A DNA stretch of 7,600 bases from Acidobacteriota bacterium (GTDB taxonomy: Bacteria > Acidobacteriota > Vicinamibacteria > Vicinamibacterales > UBA2999): contig JADZBZ010000397.1 of NCBI GenBank assembly GCA_020851835.1, positions 1 to 7,600 on the forward strand. The letters run 5' to 3'. The first letter of the stretch is position 1. Every line of letters begins with the position of its first letter. The notes below the pieces were generated by a model, which was not told where the DNA came from, did no database searches, and saw only the letters and a program-made list of their open reading frames with translations. The translations under genes and the position numbers were made by a program. Shown one piece after another: positions 6,169 to 7,600 of the stretch.

Positions 6169-7600
6169 ATGAAGGTGAGGACGCCGACCGTCATCCAGAT
6201 GGAGGCGGTCGAGTGCGGGGCCGCCGCGCTGGCGATGGTGCTCGGCCACTTCGGCCGCTTCGTGCCGCTCGAGGAGCTGCGCGTGGCCTGCGGCGTATCG
6301 AGAGACGGCAGCAAGGCACTGAACATCGTGAAGGCCGCCCGCAACTTCGGCCTGCTGAGCAAGGGCTACAAGAAGGAGCCGGCGCAACTGCGCGACCTGC
6401 CCCTGCCTCTGATTGCTTTCTGGAACTTCAACCACTTCGTGGTCGTCGATGGGTTCCGGAGCGGGCGGGTGTACCTGAACGATCCCGCATTCGGCCCGCG
6501 CACGGTCTCGGACCGCGAGTTCGACGAGTCGTTCACGGGCGTCGTGCTCGTGTTCGAGAAGGGGCCCGACTTCCAGCCGGGAGGACATCCGCCGTCGGTG
6601 GTACGCGCGCTCCGGAGTCGTCTGCCCGGCACCAGGCTCGCCCTGGCCTATGCGGTGCTCGCCACGCTGGCGCTGGTGCTGCCGGGGATTGTCGTGCCGG
6701 TGTTTTCGCGGGTCTTCGTGGACACGATTCTCGTACAGGCATCGGCAGCCTGGCTGAGGCCCGTCCTCATGGCCATGGCCGTGACGGCCATCGTGAGCGG
6801 GCTGCTCACCTACCTGCAGCAGCGCGGCCTGCTGGGGATGGAGATCAAGCTGGCCACCGTGGGGTCGAGCCGCTTCTTCTGGCACGTGCTGCGTCTGCCG
6901 ATGGAGTTCTTCGCGCAGCGCTACGGCGGCGACATCGTGTCGCGCGTCGAGATCAACCACTCCGTGGCGTCCCTGCTCTCGGGCGAGCTGGCGACCAGCC
7001 TGGTGAGCCTCCTGCTGGTGGGCTTCTTCGGCGCCCTGATGTTCCAGTACGACGCGGGCCTCGCCGGGCTCGGCGTCGGAGTCGCGGCGCTGAACCTGCT
7101 GGTGCTGCAGTTGCTGGCGCGCCGGCGACGCGACGCCAGCGTGCGACTGCTCCAGGAGCGCGGGAAGCTGGTGGGCGCGTCGATGGCCGGGCTGCAGAGC
7201 CTCGAGACGCTGAAGGCATCGGGCACGGAGTCGGAGTTCTTCAGCACGTGGGCCGGGCACCAGGCGAAGGTGGTGACTTCCGAAAACGACCTCGGGGTGG
7301 TGGGCCAGTATCTGTCGGCGGTCCCACCGCTCCTGACGGGGCTCAACGCCACGGCCGTCATCGGGCTCGGCAGCCGCCGCATCATGGACGGCGTGCTGAC
7401 AATGGGCATGCTGCTGGCGTTCCAGGTGCTGATGCAGCGTTTCCTCGAGCCGGTGAACCGGCTCATGGCCCTTGGCGGGCGCCTCCAGGAAGCCGCCGGC
7501 GACATGAACCGACTGGACGACGTGCTCCACTGTGCCGCGGACCCGCTCGTCACGGCCGGTGTCGATGCCATGGCCGGCGCGCCGGACAAGCTCGAGGGCA
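6169..7600 (+). CDS. NHLM-type peptidase-containing ABC transporter, N-terminal 477 residues (cut by right edge)
   Basis: Cleaves the leader after Gly-Gly and exports the core across the inner membrane. A C39 peptidase domain (about 5-135) shows Gln10 (oxyanion), Cys16 in VECGAAALA, the CGVSRDGSKA block (41-50), His89 in WNFNHFVVVDGF and Asp105 in LNDPAFGP, so the catalytic Cys-His-Asp set is complete. The membrane domain follows, with helices near 156-179, 195-216, 274-292, 296-316, 381-402 and 406-420, plus an ETLKASGTES segment at 346-355. The overall pattern agrees with NHLM_micro_ABC1 (TIGR03796) as I know it. The frame is open to the window end; the ATP-binding domain (Walker A/B, signature) lies outside and is not seen. 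The ATG at 6169 has GAAGGTGG (6153-6160) eight bases upstream; an in-frame GTG at 6157 is a weaker alternative. It sits 18 bases after hlyD in the same operon. Confidence 0.95.
   Translation, partial: MKVRTPTVIQMEAVECGAAALAMVLGHFGRFVPLEELRVACGVSRDGSKALNIVKAARNFGLLSKGYKKEPAQLRDLPLPLIAFWNFNHFVVVDGFRSGRVYLNDPAFGPRTVSDREFDESFTGVVLVFEKGPDFQPGGHPPSVVRALRSRLPGTRLALAYAVLATLALVLPGIVVPVFSRVFVDTILVQASAAWLRPVLMAMAVTAIVSGLLTYLQQRGLLGMEIKLATVGSSRFFWHVLRLPMEFFAQRYGGDIVSRVEINHSVASLLSGELATSLVSLLLVGFFGALMFQYDAGLAGLGVGVAALNLLVLQLLARRRRDASVRLLQERGKLVGASMAGLQSLETLKASGTESEFFSTWAGHQAKVVTSENDLGVVGQYLSAVPPLLTGLNATAVIGLGSRRIMDGVLTMGMLLAFQVLMQRFLEPVNRLMALGGRLQEAAGDMNRLDDVLHCAADPLVTAGVDAMAGAPDKLEG

Noticed and set aside
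5686..7530. A 614-codon open frame on the minus strand
   Set aside because: It is a shadow of hlyD and the ABC gene in GC-rich DNA. The translation is His/Arg/Gln-rich and low-complexity, while the plus strand carries unmistakable adaptor and C39/ABC motifs.
1..7600. CRISPR arrays, tRNA/rRNA genes, insertion sequences, long direct repeats
   Set aside because: I looked on both strands and saw no periodic repeats, transposase motifs, terminal inverted repeats or RNA gene signatures.

Overview
The window holds most of a lanthipeptide (ribosomally made, thioether-cross-linked peptide) gene cluster of the NHLM type from a high-GC, Gram-negative-type bacterium. Two outer-envelope export genes (a TolC-like channel and an HlyD-like adaptor) imply a double-membrane cell. 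The strongly GC-ending codons and the NHLM export set fit Acidobacteriota or a deltaproteobacterial-type soil organism. That taxonomic guess is weak, because no marker gene is present.

Layout. Bases 1-2600 are transcribed leftward. A gene of unassigned family (1542-2600) comes first and overlaps by four bases (ATGA) the start of a class II lanthipeptide synthetase, LanM, whose N-terminal half fills 1-1545 and which runs off the left edge. Bases 2601-2706 are a short divergent promoter region with a conspicuous AT-rich island. Rightward from it lies a single 99-residue precursor peptide (2707-3006). It has a Nif11-like leader, a double-glycine cleavage site and a 21-residue core with two Cys and four Ser/Thr. 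A 286-base gap (3007-3292) follows; it contains a probable promoter and, on the minus strand, a coding-like stretch that may be a gene relic. Then comes a tightly packed rightward export operon: TolC-family channel (3293-4885), NHLM HlyD-family adaptor (4882-6150, GTGA overlap) and NHLM peptidase/ABC transporter (6169 to beyond the right edge).

How it should work together. LanM is expected to dehydrate Ser/Thr in the precursor core and add the Cys thiols to form (methyl)lanthionine rings. The C39 peptidase at the N-terminus of the ABC protein should cut after the Gly-Gly of the leader while the transporter exports the core. HlyD and TolC carry the product across the periplasm and outer membrane. 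The unassigned protein is co-transcribed and translationally coupled with LanM, so it is a good candidate for a tailoring or accessory protein. Its predicted strand/helix order (five beta-hairpins separated by helices) resembles the ABBA prenyltransferase barrel, and the core contains two Trp residues. That link is a hypothesis, not an established function.
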